This document shows positions 52,152 through 61,298 of a stretch of 64,000 nucleotides of DNA, piece after piece; positions within the stretch are counted from its first letter, which is position 1, and each line of letters opens with the position of its first letter. This DNA comes from CATQHS01 sp963422655 (GTDB taxonomy: Bacteria > Actinomycetota > Acidimicrobiia > Acidimicrobiales > Aldehydirespiratoraceae). The notes under the pieces are model-generated. The model ran no database searches, had not been told where the DNA came from, and saw only the letters and a list, made by a program, of their open reading frames with translations. The stretch lies in assembly GCA_963422655.1 (NCBI GenBank), contig OY730440.1:2944858-3008857 (forward strand), in the 5' to 3' direction. Both the position numbers and the translations under genes were made by a program.

Positions 52152-53543
52152 ATGCCGGACGAACCCGCCGATCGCCGTTGTGGTACCGGTGATCCGGTCA
52201 CCGGTGACGACGGGGCCGGCACCCCGACCGCCGGTGGCTCCGACCTGTTCGACAAGATCGTCAACCTGTCCAAGCGGCGGGGGTTCGTGTACCGGTCGGC
52301 GGAGATCTACGGCGGCTTCCGCTCTACCTACGACTACGGCCCTCTGGGGGTGCTACTGCTGGGCAACGTCAAGCAGCAATGGTGGCGCTCGATGGTGCAG
52401 CTTCGCCGCGACGTGGTGGGCCTGGATTCGTCGATCCTGTCGCCGGCGGCGGTGTGGGAGGCCTCCGGCCATCTCGAGAACTTCAGCGACCCCTTGGTGG
52501 ACTGCCGCAATTGCGGCACCCGGCACCGAGCCGACAAACTGGCCGACCCCGGCACCTGCCCGAACTGCGGTCTGGCCGGCACCCTCACCGAGGCCCGCCA
52601 GTTCAACCTCATGTTCTCCACCCGAGCCGGACCAGTGGCCGATTCGGCCGCTGAGGTGTATTTGCGGCCCGAGACGGCCCAGGGAACGTTCGTCAACTTC
52701 ATGAACGTGCTTCGGACCGGTCGCAAGCGTCCTCCCTTCGGAATCGCCCAGATCGGCAAGTCGTTCCGCAACGAGATCACCCCCGGCAACTTCGTGTTCC
52801 GGACCCGCGAGTTCGAGCAGATGGAACTCGAGTTCTTCGTACCGCCCGATCAGAGCGGCCAGTGGTTCGACTACTGGTGTGAGGCCCGGTTGCAGTGGTA
52901 CCTCGATTTCGGCATGCCCGGTGACCGGCTGCGGCTGCGGCCCCACGGCGCCGACGAACTCAGCCATTACTCGTCGAGCACCTCCGATGTGGAGTTCCGG
53001 TTCCCGTGGGGCTGGGACGAGTTGGAAGGGATCGCCAACCGGGGCGATTACGACATGACCAGCCACGCCGCCCACTCCGGCGAGAGGATCGAGTACTTCG
53101 ACCAGTCCAGCGGCAGCCGCTACGTGCCCCACGTGATCGAACCGGCGGCCGGGGTGGCCCGAGCGGCCATGGCCTTCTTGATGGCAGCCTACGACACCGA
53201 CCCGGTCAACGGCGAAGCGCGCACCGTGCTGCGGCTCGATCACCGCCTGGCTCCCTACCAGGTGGCGGTGTTGCCTCTGTCGAGGAAGCCGACGCTGGTG
53301 CCGGTGGCCTTGGAGGTGTTCGATCGACTCAAGGCCCGCTGGATGTGCGACTACGACGAAACCCAGGCCATCGGTCGGCGTTACCGGCGCCAAGACGAGA
53401 TCGGCACCCCCTTGTGCGTCACCGTCGATTTCGACTCCCTGGACGACTCGGCGGTGACGGTCCGGGATCGTGACACGATGGCCCAGGACCGGGTGAGCCT
53501 TGATCGCCTCGAGGCCCGGATAGCGGATCGGTTGACGGTCTGA
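52152..53543 (+). CDS. glyS: glycyl-tRNA synthetase (homodimeric type)
   Basis: A 463-residue class II synthetase. F-V-Y-R-S-A-E-I-Y-G-G near residue 45, zinc site C-R-N-C ... C-P-N-C near 117-140, R-P-E-T-A-Q-G-T-F (motif 2 side) near 175, F-R-N-E-I-T-P-G-N-F near 210, R-T-R-E-F-E-Q-M-E, and a C-terminal anticodon domain. The first 28 residues are a disordered extension before L-F-D-K-I-V-N-L. Follows recO as in many actinobacteria. Confidence 0.95.
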   Translation: MPDEPADRRCGTGDPVTGDDGAGTPTAGGSDLFDKIVNLSKRRGFVYRSAEIYGGFRSTYDYGPLGVLLLGNVKQQWWRSMVQLRRDVVGLDSSILSPAAVWEASGHLENFSDPLVDCRNCGTRHRADKLADPGTCPNCGLAGTLTEARQFNLMFSTRAGPVADSAAEVYLRPETAQGTFVNFMNVLRTGRKRPPFGIAQIGKSFRNEITPGNFVFRTREFEQMELEFFVPPDQSGQWFDYWCEARLQWYLDFGMPGDRLRLRPHGADELSHYSSSTSDVEFRFPWGWDELEGIANRGDYDMTSHAAHSGERIEYFDQSSGSRYVPHVIEPAAGVARAAMAFLMAAYDTDPVNGEARTVLRLDHRLAPYQVAVLPLSRKPTLVPVALEVFDRLKARWMCDYDETQAIGRRYRRQDEIGTPLCVTVDFDSLDDSAVTVRDRDTMAQDRVSLDRLEARIADRLTV

Positions 53544-53570
53544 CGGCGGGCTACAGCTAGGTTGGCGCCG

Positions 53571-55418
53571 GTGGGGATCGTCGACGAGGACATCGCCAAA
53601 ATTCGGACTGTCACCGACATAGTGGCCGTGATCGCCGAGCACACCGATATCAAGCGGTCGGGCCGCCAGTGGATGGCACGCTGTCCCCTGCACGGAGAGA
53701 GGACGCCGTCCCTGTCGGTGTCGGGCGAGAAGGGCGTCTACCACTGCTTCGGCTGCGGCCGCAGCGGCGACGCGATCACCTTCGTCCGAGAGGTCGAGAA
53801 CCTCGATTTCGTCGGCGCGGTCGAGCATCTGGCCAAACGGGCCGGGGTGACGCTGCGCTACACCAGCCGCGATGAGAGCGCAGTCCGGGCCCGCAAGCAC
53901 AGATTGCTCGAGGCGGTGGCCGGTGCGGTCGAGTTCTACCACCGGAGGCTGCTGGTCGGCGACGACGCCGGCCGGGCCCGCGGTTACCTGCGATCACGCG
54001 GTTACGACAGCGCTGTGATCCGCAAGTACCGCATCGGTTGGGCCCCCGATGGCTGGGACCCGCTGGCCCGTCACCTCGACCTGTCCGACAAGGACTTGCT
54101 CGACTCCGGCCTGGGGTTCGTCAACAGCGCCGGTCGCCAGCAGGATTTCTTCAGAGCCCGGGTGCTGTTTCCCATCGTCGACGAACGGGGTGACCCGGTC
54201 GGGTTCGGAGGTCGCGCTCTGCCCGGCTCCGATGGTCCCAAGTACAAGAACACCTCGAGCGATGCGGTCGTCTACGAAAAGAGCAAGGTGCTCTACGGAT
54301 TGCACGACAACCGCGAAGAGATCGTTCGGGCTGGTGAAGCCATCGTCTGTGAGGGCTACACCGACGTGATCGGTTTCGCCGAGGCCGGGATCGGTCGGGC
54401 TGTGGCCACCTGCGGCACGGCTATGACCGAGGATCACGTCCGACTGCTGGCCCGTTTCTCGGCCCGACGTTTGGTGCTGGCCTTCGATGCCGACGCCGCC
54501 GGAGTGGCCGCGGTCCAGCGGGTGTATGCCTGGGAGCGCGATTACGGGCTCGACGTGGTGGTAGCTGACCTTCCACCCGGCGTCGATCCCGACGACATGG
54601 CCCGCGACGACCGGCCCGGTCTGCACGAGGCCCTCGCCGGAGCTGTTCCGCTGTTGCGGTTCCGGATCGATCGGGTTCTGGCTGCGGGTGACATGACCTC
54701 CATCGAGGGAAGATCACGGGCGGCAAGAGCAGCCGTCGAAGTCGTGGCCGAGCACCCCGATGGTCTGGTACGCGACGAATATCTGGTTGCTCTGGCCGAT
54801 CGCTGCCGGATCGACGGCCATGAGCAGCGGGCCAAGCTACGGGCCAGTCTGGGGGCGGCCGTGGCCGGAGCCACCAACCGTGATGCCGGTCCTGGTCCCG
54901 CACCGGTAGCGTCCGGCCCGAGTGGCTCGGGTGTCTCGAGCCCGGACGGTATCGGTGCCGATTCGATCCGGCTCACCCATGAGGACGAGGCCCTCCGGCT
55001 GTTGATCCACCGACCCGAAGAGGTGGCCCGATGGTTGGCTCCGTGCCTTTTCGGTGACCTGACCCGCCGGGAGGCTTACACAGCCCTGGCGGAGACCGGC
55101 GATGTGCTCGGGGCCGGGGACCGAGCCGGCGAAGCGGCCGGGCGCCTGCTGCGGATGCTGGCCGTCGACGGGGGAGAGGCGGATCCCGACGATGTGCTGG
55201 CCGGGATAGCCCGATGGGCCGGTCAGCGAGCCATGCAGAGACTGGCCCGCGATGCCCGTCTCGTATCGGACCTCGACCGGCGCCAAGGGTACAACGCGGC
55301 CATAGCTTGGGTGAAGGAACAGACCGAACATCTGGCCGAACGCGACACCCGTCGAGCGGCCTTCGGTCGGCTGCTGCCCTGGCTCGTCGAGCACGGGCAG
55401 CAGGAAGAGCAACCTTAG
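53571..55418 (+). CDS. dnaG: DNA primase
   Basis: About 615 residues. CHC2 zinc finger C-P-L-H ... C-F-G-C-G near residues 38-66; TOPRIM motif E-G-Y-T-D-V near 262 and D-A-D-A-A-G near 308; a C-terminal helicase-binding region follows. Synthesises RNA primers for replication. GTG 53571 is preferred over TTG 53562. The sigma factor gene follows, the old dnaG-rpoD association. Confidence 0.95.
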   Translation: MGIVDEDIAKIRTVTDIVAVIAEHTDIKRSGRQWMARCPLHGERTPSLSVSGEKGVYHCFGCGRSGDAITFVREVENLDFVGAVEHLAKRAGVTLRYTSRDESAVRARKHRLLEAVAGAVEFYHRRLLVGDDAGRARGYLRSRGYDSAVIRKYRIGWAPDGWDPLARHLDLSDKDLLDSGLGFVNSAGRQQDFFRARVLFPIVDERGDPVGFGGRALPGSDGPKYKNTSSDAVVYEKSKVLYGLHDNREEIVRAGEAIVCEGYTDVIGFAEAGIGRAVATCGTAMTEDHVRLLARFSARRLVLAFDADAAGVAAVQRVYAWERDYGLDVVVADLPPGVDPDDMARDDRPGLHEALAGAVPLLRFRIDRVLAAGDMTSIEGRSRAARAAVEVVAEHPDGLVRDEYLVALADRCRIDGHEQRAKLRASLGAAVAGATNRDAGPGPAPVASGPSGSGVSSPDGIGADSIRLTHEDEALRLLIHRPEEVARWLAPCLFGDLTRREAYTALAETGDVLGAGDRAGEAAGRLLRMLAVDGGEADPDDVLAGIARWAGQRAMQRLARDARLVSDLDRRQGYNAAIAWVKEQTEHLAERDTRRAAFGRLLPWLVEHGQQEEQP

Positions 55419-55494
55419 GGGGCCGATCTGGTGGAGCCGAACGCCCGGTGTGTCGCTCGGATCGGAGCCGAACGCCGAGTGCATCGCTGAGGGC

Positions 55495-56526
55495 ATGGAC
55501 CGGATGCAGCCATCAGCTGGCACTGCCGGTGAAGGTGCCATCGACAGTCCCGAACGGCGCCGCTCGGGCCGGAGCGGTTCGGAGTCCCGGGAAAGCGATG
55601 ACGACGCCGTTGGCATGTACTTGCATGAGATCGGTCGGGTCGATCTGCTGGACCGGCATCAGGAGGTGAGCATCGCGGCCCGGATCCGCCGAGGTCTGGA
55701 GGCGGCTGACCGGCTTGTCGCTGGTGAGCCGCTCGACCTTTTCGAGAAGAGCCGACTCGAGCGTCTGGCCCGGACCGGCGACCGGGCCCGTGAACAGTTG
55801 ATCCAAGCCAACCTCCGGCTGGTGGTGTCGATCGCCAAGCGCTACACGAGCCAAAAAATGGGGCTCTTGGATCTGATTCAGGAAGGAAACCTGGGACTGA
55901 TGCGGGCTGTCGACCGGTTCGACCATTCCAAGGGCTGGAGGTTTTCGACCTACGCCACTTGGTGGATCCGCCAAGCCGTCACCCGGGCCGTCGCCGACCA
56001 GTCTCGCACCATCCGGATTCCCGTGTACATGGTGGCGGAGATGAACCGGGTCCGCCAGATCCGACGTCAGCTCGTGCAGGAATTGGGGCGGGAGCCAAAA
56101 GTGGTAGAGCTGGCTGCCGAAACCGACCTTCCGGTCGAACGGGTAGAGGAGATCCTTCAGATCAGCCAGGATCCGCTGTCGCTCGACTCACCGGCCGGGG
56201 AAGGGGGCGAGTCGAATCTGGGTGCGCTCATCGAAGACCGGGATTCGGTGGCTCCGGCCGATGCTGCCGACCGCCGGTCCTTGGCTGACGCCGTCGGTGA
56301 CGTGCTCCACGACCTCCCCCCGCCCGAGCGGGAGCTCATTCGATTGCGGTTCGGGCTCGATGACGGCCGGCCCCGCACCCTGCAGGAGGTGGGCCAAGTC
56401 TTCGGCGTCACCAAAGAGCGCGTCCGCCGGATCGAGGCCAAGACCTTGGCCAAGCTCCGACAGCCCCGTCGCTCCGACCGTCTGAGGGACTTTCTCGATT
56501 CCTCCGGCCCGACCGCGGGCCGGTGA
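55495..56526 (+). CDS. rpoD: RNA polymerase sigma-70 factor (group 1/2)
   Basis: About 343 residues. Region 1.2 D-D-A-V-G-M-Y-L-H-E-I-G, region 2 R-L-V-V-S-I-A-K-R-Y-T ... D-L-I-Q-E-G-N-L-G-L with T-Y-A-T-W-W-I-R-Q-A-V-T-R-A (region 2.3-2.4), region 3 R-E-P-K-V-V-E-L-A, region 4.2 E-V-G-Q-V-F-G-V-T-K-E-R-V-R-R-I-E. Region 2.4/4.2 are of the type that reads TTGACA/TATAAT, consistent with the promoters seen upstream of the sialidases. Whether it is the sole primary factor cannot be told. Start uncertain: ATG 55495 or GTG 55450. Confidence 0.93.
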   Translation: MDRMQPSAGTAGEGAIDSPERRRSGRSGSESRESDDDAVGMYLHEIGRVDLLDRHQEVSIAARIRRGLEAADRLVAGEPLDLFEKSRLERLARTGDRAREQLIQANLRLVVSIAKRYTSQKMGLLDLIQEGNLGLMRAVDRFDHSKGWRFSTYATWWIRQAVTRAVADQSRTIRIPVYMVAEMNRVRQIRRQLVQELGREPKVVELAAETDLPVERVEEILQISQDPLSLDSPAGEGGESNLGALIEDRDSVAPADAADRRSLADAVGDVLHDLPPPERELIRLRFGLDDGRPRTLQEVGQVFGVTKERVRRIEAKTLAKLRQPRRSDRLRDFLDSSGPTAGR

Positions 56527-56566
56527 GTCGCCCAGTGGCCGAGCGGTTGATATCCTCGGGATCCGA

Positions 56567-56639
56567 TCCGGGGTAGCTCAGATGGCAGAGCAAGCGGCTG
56601 TTAACCGCTAGGTCGTGGGTTCGACCCCCACCCCCGGAG
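56567..56639 (+). tRNA. tRNA-Asn (GUU)
   Basis: A 73-nt tRNA. Acceptor TCCGGGG/CCCCGGA, anticodon arm AGCGG-CTGTTAA-CCGCT with GUU, T-arm GTGGG-TTCGACC-CCCAC. CCA not encoded. Confidence 0.96.
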
Positions 56640-56734
56640 CAGGAGTTACACGATCTCCGGCCAGGGTTCAATCCCGATCGGACCGGACTTCGGTGGCCAA
56701 CAGCACAAATATCGGCCCGGATGGGTTGATCTAT

Positions 56735-56740
56735 GATAAT
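56735..56740 (+). promoter_or_regulatory. -10 box before the cold-shock gene
   Basis: CTATGATAATG contains GATAAT (56735-56740) or TATGAT just before it, about 60 nt ahead of the cold-shock ATG, giving a short 5' leader. No convincing -35. Confidence 0.35.
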
Positions 56741-56799
56741 GTCCCGTAGGGTTGCCTCTGAGTCGGGCACCAGGTCCGGCTTGAAGAGAAAGAGCGGCA

Positions 56800-56997
56800 A
56801 TGCGAGGAATCGTCAAGTTTTTCAATAGAGAAAAGGGCTTCGGCTTCATTTCGCGTGATGGGGGAGACGACGTGTTCGTCCATTACTCCAACATCGCTGG
56901 TGATGGTTACAGGTCTCTCGACGAGGGTCAGAGGGTCGAATTCGACATCGGCCCCGGGCGTAAGGGCGACGAGGCCCAAAACGTCAGGCTCGTCTGA
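56800..56997 (+). CDS. cspA: cold-shock domain protein
   Basis: A 65-residue OB-fold RNA chaperone with both RNA-binding motifs: K-G-F-G-F-I (RNP1) and D-V-F-V-H-Y (RNP2), plus G-I-V-K-F-F-N at the N-terminus. AGAGCGGCA precedes ATG. The leader of about 60 nt may take part in cold regulation, as in other csp genes. Confidence 0.95.
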   Translation: MRGIVKFFNREKGFGFISRDGGDDVFVHYSNIAGDGYRSLDEGQRVEFDIGPGRKGDEAQNVRLV

Positions 56998-57397
56998 TCG
57001 GACTGGTCGGCCGGCACCGCTGCCGATCATCCGGCTCGCAAGCGAGTGGCCGACTTTCCAGTCGGCTCGGATCGGTGGGTTCTGCGGTGGTGACGGCCCG
57101 GTCTCGGCTGGCACCCCGATGGCGGTGACCGCATCGAGGTCTGTGCAATCGGTACAGCGCGAAGCCGGGCCGTGAAGCACTTGCGCTCGTTGTCGGCGCC
57201 TAAGCCGACAACGAGCGCAAGTTCGTCTTTCAGGTCGAGTTCGGTCTGATTAGTAGCTTGGTGATCGTGTCGAGTGTGCAACTCCGAATGGACCCAGCAG
57301 TAGAATACTCGGTTGCTTCTGGCCTCACTTCTACGGGAGGGTCTCTTCAGTGTTCCATTTCAGCCATTCCGTGAAGTGAAGATTTCAGTGCCAGCCA
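56998..57397. other. 400-bp intergenic region holding a long perfect hairpin
   Basis: No protein gene is supported here. A minus-strand frame from 57281 to 57027 is a shadow without family resemblance. The single strong element is the 19-bp hairpin at 57179-57222. The last 100 bp before the sulfotransferase is AT-rich and contains TTCAGTG repeats (57346 and 57386 area), with no clear promoter. Confidence 0.6.
57179..57222. repeat. 19-bp perfect inverted repeat with 6-nt loop
   Basis: ACTTGCGCTCGTTGTCGGC (57179-57197) and its exact complement GCCGACAACGAGCGCAAGT (57204-57222) flank GCCTAA. The stem is longer than most terminators and is followed by TCGTCTTT, only a partial U run. It could be the cspA terminator, a binding site, or the remnant of a mobile or REP-like element. 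Confidence 0.9.
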
Positions 57398-58264
57398 ATG
57401 ATGTATGACTATCTGCTCGTCGTCGGGCCGGGACGATCTGGTAGTGATTTCTTGTATCAGAACTTGAAAAACCATCCGGCGATGGTCTTCCCAGAGATCA
57501 AGGAGGGCCGTTATTACAAGTCGCCGCGCCGTTTTAGAGGGACCATCGACCAGCTCAACTGCGATACCCGAAGGATCCTCGTTGATATAACAACCCGTGG
57601 CTATAGGGATCTGTCACTCATTGAGGGAATCCGGGCTCAGAAGGTCAACGGCTACAGGATCTTGATTATAGTGCTCCTCCGAGACCACCTTGACCGTGCT
57701 CTTTCTGCGATGCTATTCAGGAAGAGCCGGGGCGAGAGATCGGCACTCTTCGGCATGAGCAAGCTGGAAGATGCTGTCGTGCGGGACAGATTAACCAAGC
57801 AAAATCTGTTGGACATCTATGAGCTCGACGTCGATGTTCTGGCTGTTCACTTCTCAACACTTACGAATGACACAGAGGCAGTGTTGGAGGTGCTGGCTTC
57901 TCTCTGTGGGACTTCTGAATTCGGGACTGTTGAGCGGCTGGTCATAAACGAATCGGTACGAGCGAGAAATATTTTGTTTTCTGCCTTTGGAAAGGCAGTC
58001 GCTATAGCAATGCGTAAACTGGGGTTCAAACGACTCTTGCAGAGAGTGAAAGACAATCAATCTGTTAAGAAGCTGTTCTTCGTTCAGCTATCCGAGGACG
58101 AAGACAAGCTGACTATGTCCGAGAAATCAACCGAATTGCTCAAGACTTCCTTTTCGGAGTGTTGCTCTATCATAGAGAATGCCTCCGACAAGATAAGGGA
58201 AGGGATCTACTTTCGGAGAACGTCTTCCCCTTCAGATCGGACCGACAGTGGATCTGTCCGTTGA
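57398..58264 (+). CDS. sulfotransferase family protein
   Basis: A 288-residue protein. The N-terminal V-V-G-P-G-R-S-G-S-D-F-L-Y is the PAPS 5'-phosphosulfate loop, and I-V-L-L-R-D-H-L-D-R-A-L-S near residue 90 matches the 3'-phosphate-binding motif, as in carbohydrate or Stf-type sulfotransferases. Substrate unknown. The gene is visibly AT-richer than its neighbours and stands alone between cspA and a tRNA, so it may have been acquired. ATG 57398 or 57401. Confidence 0.75.
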   Translation: MMYDYLLVVGPGRSGSDFLYQNLKNHPAMVFPEIKEGRYYKSPRRFRGTIDQLNCDTRRILVDITTRGYRDLSLIEGIRAQKVNGYRILIIVLLRDHLDRALSAMLFRKSRGERSALFGMSKLEDAVVRDRLTKQNLLDIYELDVDVLAVHFSTLTNDTEAVLEVLASLCGTSEFGTVERLVINESVRARNILFSAFGKAVAIAMRKLGFKRLLQRVKDNQSVKKLFFVQLSEDEDKLTMSEKSTELLKTSFSECCSIIENASDKIREGIYFRRTSSPSDRTDSGSVR

Positions 58265-58396
58265 AGAGGCAGATCTGGTGATCGAGTCGCGGTGATCGAG
58301 ACATCGGACGGTTCCCGATAAAGACAACTGCGAATAATCTCGGCCGGCTCCGCGTCGGGCCGCTCGCGGGTCGGGGGCACGGGTAGGATCCAGGGC

Positions 58397-58472
58397 GGGC
58401 CTGTAGCTCAGTGGTCAGAGCAAGGGACTCATAATCCCTCGGTCGTGGGTTCGATCCCCACCGGGCCCACCA
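58397..58472 (+). tRNA. tRNA with CAU anticodon (Met elongator or Ile2)
   Basis: A 76-nt tRNA with encoded CCA. Acceptor GGGCCTG/CGGGCCC, anticodon arm AGGGA-CTCATAA-TCCCT with CAU, T-arm GTGGG-TTCGATC-CCCAC. The first pair is G-C, so it is not the initiator. Similarity to bacterial ileX (CTCAGTGGT, GACTCATAATC) leans to Ile2, which would need lysidine by TilS, but I cannot decide. Confidence 0.93.
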
Positions 58473-58474
58473 GC

Positions 58475-61297
58475 TCAACCGAGAACATAGGCAATCTCGA
58501 TGCGCTGGTGCGGGTCGTAGAGTTCTGCCGCCAGATTCCGTATGTCTGTAGCCGTCACCCGGGCCAGGTCGTTCTGGCGCCGTTGCTGTGTGGGCAGGTC
58601 GTCGTCATCGACATGGGCGCGCCGGACCAAGACTGCCAGCCCTTCGCTGTTGTCGATGAGGCCGTAGTCGACCCCTACCACTGCGATGGCCTGATCCAAG
58701 TCCTGCGGCGTCGGGCCGTCAGTGGCCAGCTCCTCGACGATGCGGAGGATCTCGGCTCGGATATCGTCGATCCGGTCTGGGTCTCCTGACGCGACGATCA
58801 GCGATCGGATTGTGGGCTCGGGGGTGAGTTGAGTGGTCAGCTCCGAGATCATGGTGTAGCTGGCGCCTATGTCTTCGCGCACATCGACGAGCAGTCGGTC
58901 GTTGAGGATGACGGTGAGCACGTCGCTGACGACCTCGACTGTCGCGTTCACGTCGATCAGCGCCTCGTGATGGATAGTCAGGCCAGTTGCAGCCGAATCG
59001 GGGGTGAGTACTACATCACGGCGGACCACGCCGGCTGGTTCGGACGGCCGGCGGTTGAGGTAGGTGTCGGCCTCCCCGGCCGGCAGCGAGCCCACGTATC
59101 GGCGGGCCAGTTGCCCCACGGTTTCGGGATCCACATCTCCGACCACCGCCACCACCAAGTCGTCGACATCGCCGAGACGGCGTCGGTAGAGGTCGAGTAG
59201 CGCTTCGGGAGTGAGCGTCTCGAGCGCCTCGGGTGATGGGATCGGGTCGAACCAGTCACTGTCGCCGTAACGGGCCTCGATTCGGGCCACCAACTCCTGC
59301 CAACCGGGATCGGTTTCGGCCAGTGCGATCAAGGAATTACCGGCGTCGATCGTTTCCCGGAATGCGGGATCGTCCACCTGCGGTGCGGTGATCAACAGAT
59401 ACAGCAGTTGCAACATCACCTCGATGTCAACGGCAGCGGCATTCCCCCAAAAGCCCTCCTCGGTCTCGTTGATGTAGGGCGTAACCGACGCGTTGACACC
59501 GTTGAGGAATCGGGTGACTTGCGTAGAGGTCATCGACCCCAATCCGCTCAGGCTCACCGCTTGGGTCGCCAGGATTTCGGCCAGCGGCCGGTCACCCGGA
59601 TCCAGGGTGGTCCATCCCCCCTGAGAGACTGCCAGCATGTCGACTCGGCCCTCGGCGATGCCGGATTCGATGAACATGACCCGGGCCCCGTTGGCAAAAG
59701 ACCATTCGTAAGCGTCCAGATCCTCGATCCGGTCGACGGACACCGGATCGATGGGATCGGGGGCAGTCACGAGCTGCTCCACGTCCGGGATCGGCTCGGG
59801 GGGCTCGCCGGGTCCGGCGGCCTCGATAGCCGAGTCCAGCTCGGCCGCGGTGGGGACCGAATCGGGGTCGTTACCCACCGCTATCAGCAGAGGTCCGGCC
59901 TGCTTCATGATGGTCCGGTAGTGGTCGCTCAGGTCGGCGACCGACATCTCATCGAGCAGGGCCGAAACTCGGTCCACTCTGTCGCGCAGTGGTCCGATGT
60001 CGGCACCGGCCAAGAAGTGGGCCACGTACATGGCTGCGTAGTCGGTGTCGGAGGTGGTTTGCTCGCGGTCGAGGTCGAACTGCAGGTCGGCGTCGATTGC
60101 ACCGACGGCGCGGCCGAACTCGGCATCGATGAACCCGTGGGTCTCGACAGTGAGCATCACGGACCAGAGTTCGGTCAGAGCAGCCGCCAAGTCGTCGGCT
60201 CGGAGGTTCGTGCCGTAATACCGGAGTCCGCGGGTGTGATCGAACGCCTCCCAGTGGGGCGCGTCCACTTGGGAGAGTTCGCCTCGCTCGTAGGCCGCGC
60301 CGAGGCGGTCAGCCAGCATGGTGCCGACGAGGGTGTCCATCACCAGCAGCCGCTGCCCACCGACGGTGCCCGCGTTCCGGGTGGGGATGGGGATGTCGAG
60401 CGAGAGGAAGCCGACGGCCTGGCCGGGCGAGGTGACCACCGCTGACACCGGCGCCGGGTCGGGTGTATAGGCGATGTCGGGTGGTGTCGGGCTCGTGCTC
60501 GCGGCGAGGTGGTCGAAGTGCTCGACTACGAGGTATTCGAGGTCGTCGAGGGGGAGGTCACCCACGGCGACGACGGCCATGTTCGACGGCACGTACCAGT
60601 CTTCGTAGAAGGCACGCAGGTCGCCTTGGGTCGTCGCCTCGATGCCCTCTTGCGTACCGATTGGCAGGTACCCCTCATAGCGGGTGTCGGCGGTGTACAA
60701 CCGGTCGAACGCAGTGAAGATGATGCCGTCGGCGGTCTCGAAGTTGGTGCGGAGCTCGTCTCGGACGACCCCCCGCTCTTCACTGATGTCAACAAGGTCG
60801 AGCGTCGCGGCGTGGGCCCACTGCGACAACACTTCGAAGGCGATCTGCACCGCCTCCGGCTGAACGATCGACAGATCGAGCGAGTAGACGGTCTCGTCGT
60901 AGCTGGTATAGGCATTGAGGTCGGGGCCTAATTCGACGCCGATCCTGCGCAACTTGTCGTTGAGATCGTCGCCGGGGAAGTTCTCAGTGCCCCTGAACAT
61001 CATGTGTTCGAGGAAGTGGGCTACTCCGAGGCCGGGGGCGGGCTCGTTGACCGACCCGGCGTTGACGACCAGGCGAACCGAGAGGGCGGATCCCGGCTTG
61101 TCGTTGGACCGCAGATAATAGGTCAGCCCGTTGTCCAATGTGCCTATCCGCACAGCCGGGTCCACCGGCAGGGGTGTCGGATCGGAATCGTCGGCCACCT
61201 GCTCGGTTCCGGCGTCGGGCTGGGTCATAGCGGGCTCACCGGCCGAGCAGGCCGCGGTGACCAGCGCTGAGCCGAGCAGCCAGAGGACAGTTCTCAC
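58475..61297 (-). CDS. M16-family zinc peptidase, putative lipoprotein
   Basis: A 940-residue exported insulinase/PqqL-type peptidase with two M16 halves. The zinc motif H-F-L-E-H is near residue 95, with the distal glutamate in E-R-G-V-V-R-D-E about 75 residues later; the C-terminal half lacks the motif and acts as the structural partner. The start V-R-T-V-L-W-L-L-G-S-A-L-V-T-A-A-C-S gives a short signal peptide ending in a lipobox-like C17. I chose GTG 61297, which has AGAGG seven bases ahead; ATGs at 61330 and 61346 lie inside a 16-bp repeat that carries copies of this same ribosome binding site. Confidence 0.88.
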   Translation of the reverse strand: MRTVLWLLGSALVTAACSAGEPAMTQPDAGTEQVADDSDPTPLPVDPAVRIGTLDNGLTYYLRSNDKPGSALSVRLVVNAGSVNEPAPGLGVAHFLEHMMFRGTENFPGDDLNDKLRRIGVELGPDLNAYTSYDETVYSLDLSIVQPEAVQIAFEVLSQWAHAATLDLVDISEERGVVRDELRTNFETADGIIFTAFDRLYTADTRYEGYLPIGTQEGIEATTQGDLRAFYEDWYVPSNMAVVAVGDLPLDDLEYLVVEHFDHLAASTSPTPPDIAYTPDPAPVSAVVTSPGQAVGFLSLDIPIPTRNAGTVGGQRLLVMDTLVGTMLADRLGAAYERGELSQVDAPHWEAFDHTRGLRYYGTNLRADDLAAALTELWSVMLTVETHGFIDAEFGRAVGAIDADLQFDLDREQTTSDTDYAAMYVAHFLAGADIGPLRDRVDRVSALLDEMSVADLSDHYRTIMKQAGPLLIAVGNDPDSVPTAAELDSAIEAAGPGEPPEPIPDVEQLVTAPDPIDPVSVDRIEDLDAYEWSFANGARVMFIESGIAEGRVDMLAVSQGGWTTLDPGDRPLAEILATQAVSLSGLGSMTSTQVTRFLNGVNASVTPYINETEEGFWGNAAAVDIEVMLQLLYLLITAPQVDDPAFRETIDAGNSLIALAETDPGWQELVARIEARYGDSDWFDPIPSPEALETLTPEALLDLYRRRLGDVDDLVVAVVGDVDPETVGQLARRYVGSLPAGEADTYLNRRPSEPAGVVRRDVVLTPDSAATGLTIHHEALIDVNATVEVVSDVLTVILNDRLLVDVREDIGASYTMISELTTQLTPEPTIRSLIVASGDPDRIDDIRAEILRIVEELATDGPTPQDLDQAIAVVGVDYGLIDNSEGLAVLVRRAHVDDDDLPTQQRRQNDLARVTATDIRNLAAELYDPHQRIEIAYVLG

Positions 61298-61298
61298 A

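Noticed and set aside
57027..57281. Minus-strand 84-residue ORF
   Set aside because: It spans the perfect hairpin, has no recognisable domain and no convincing ribosome binding site.
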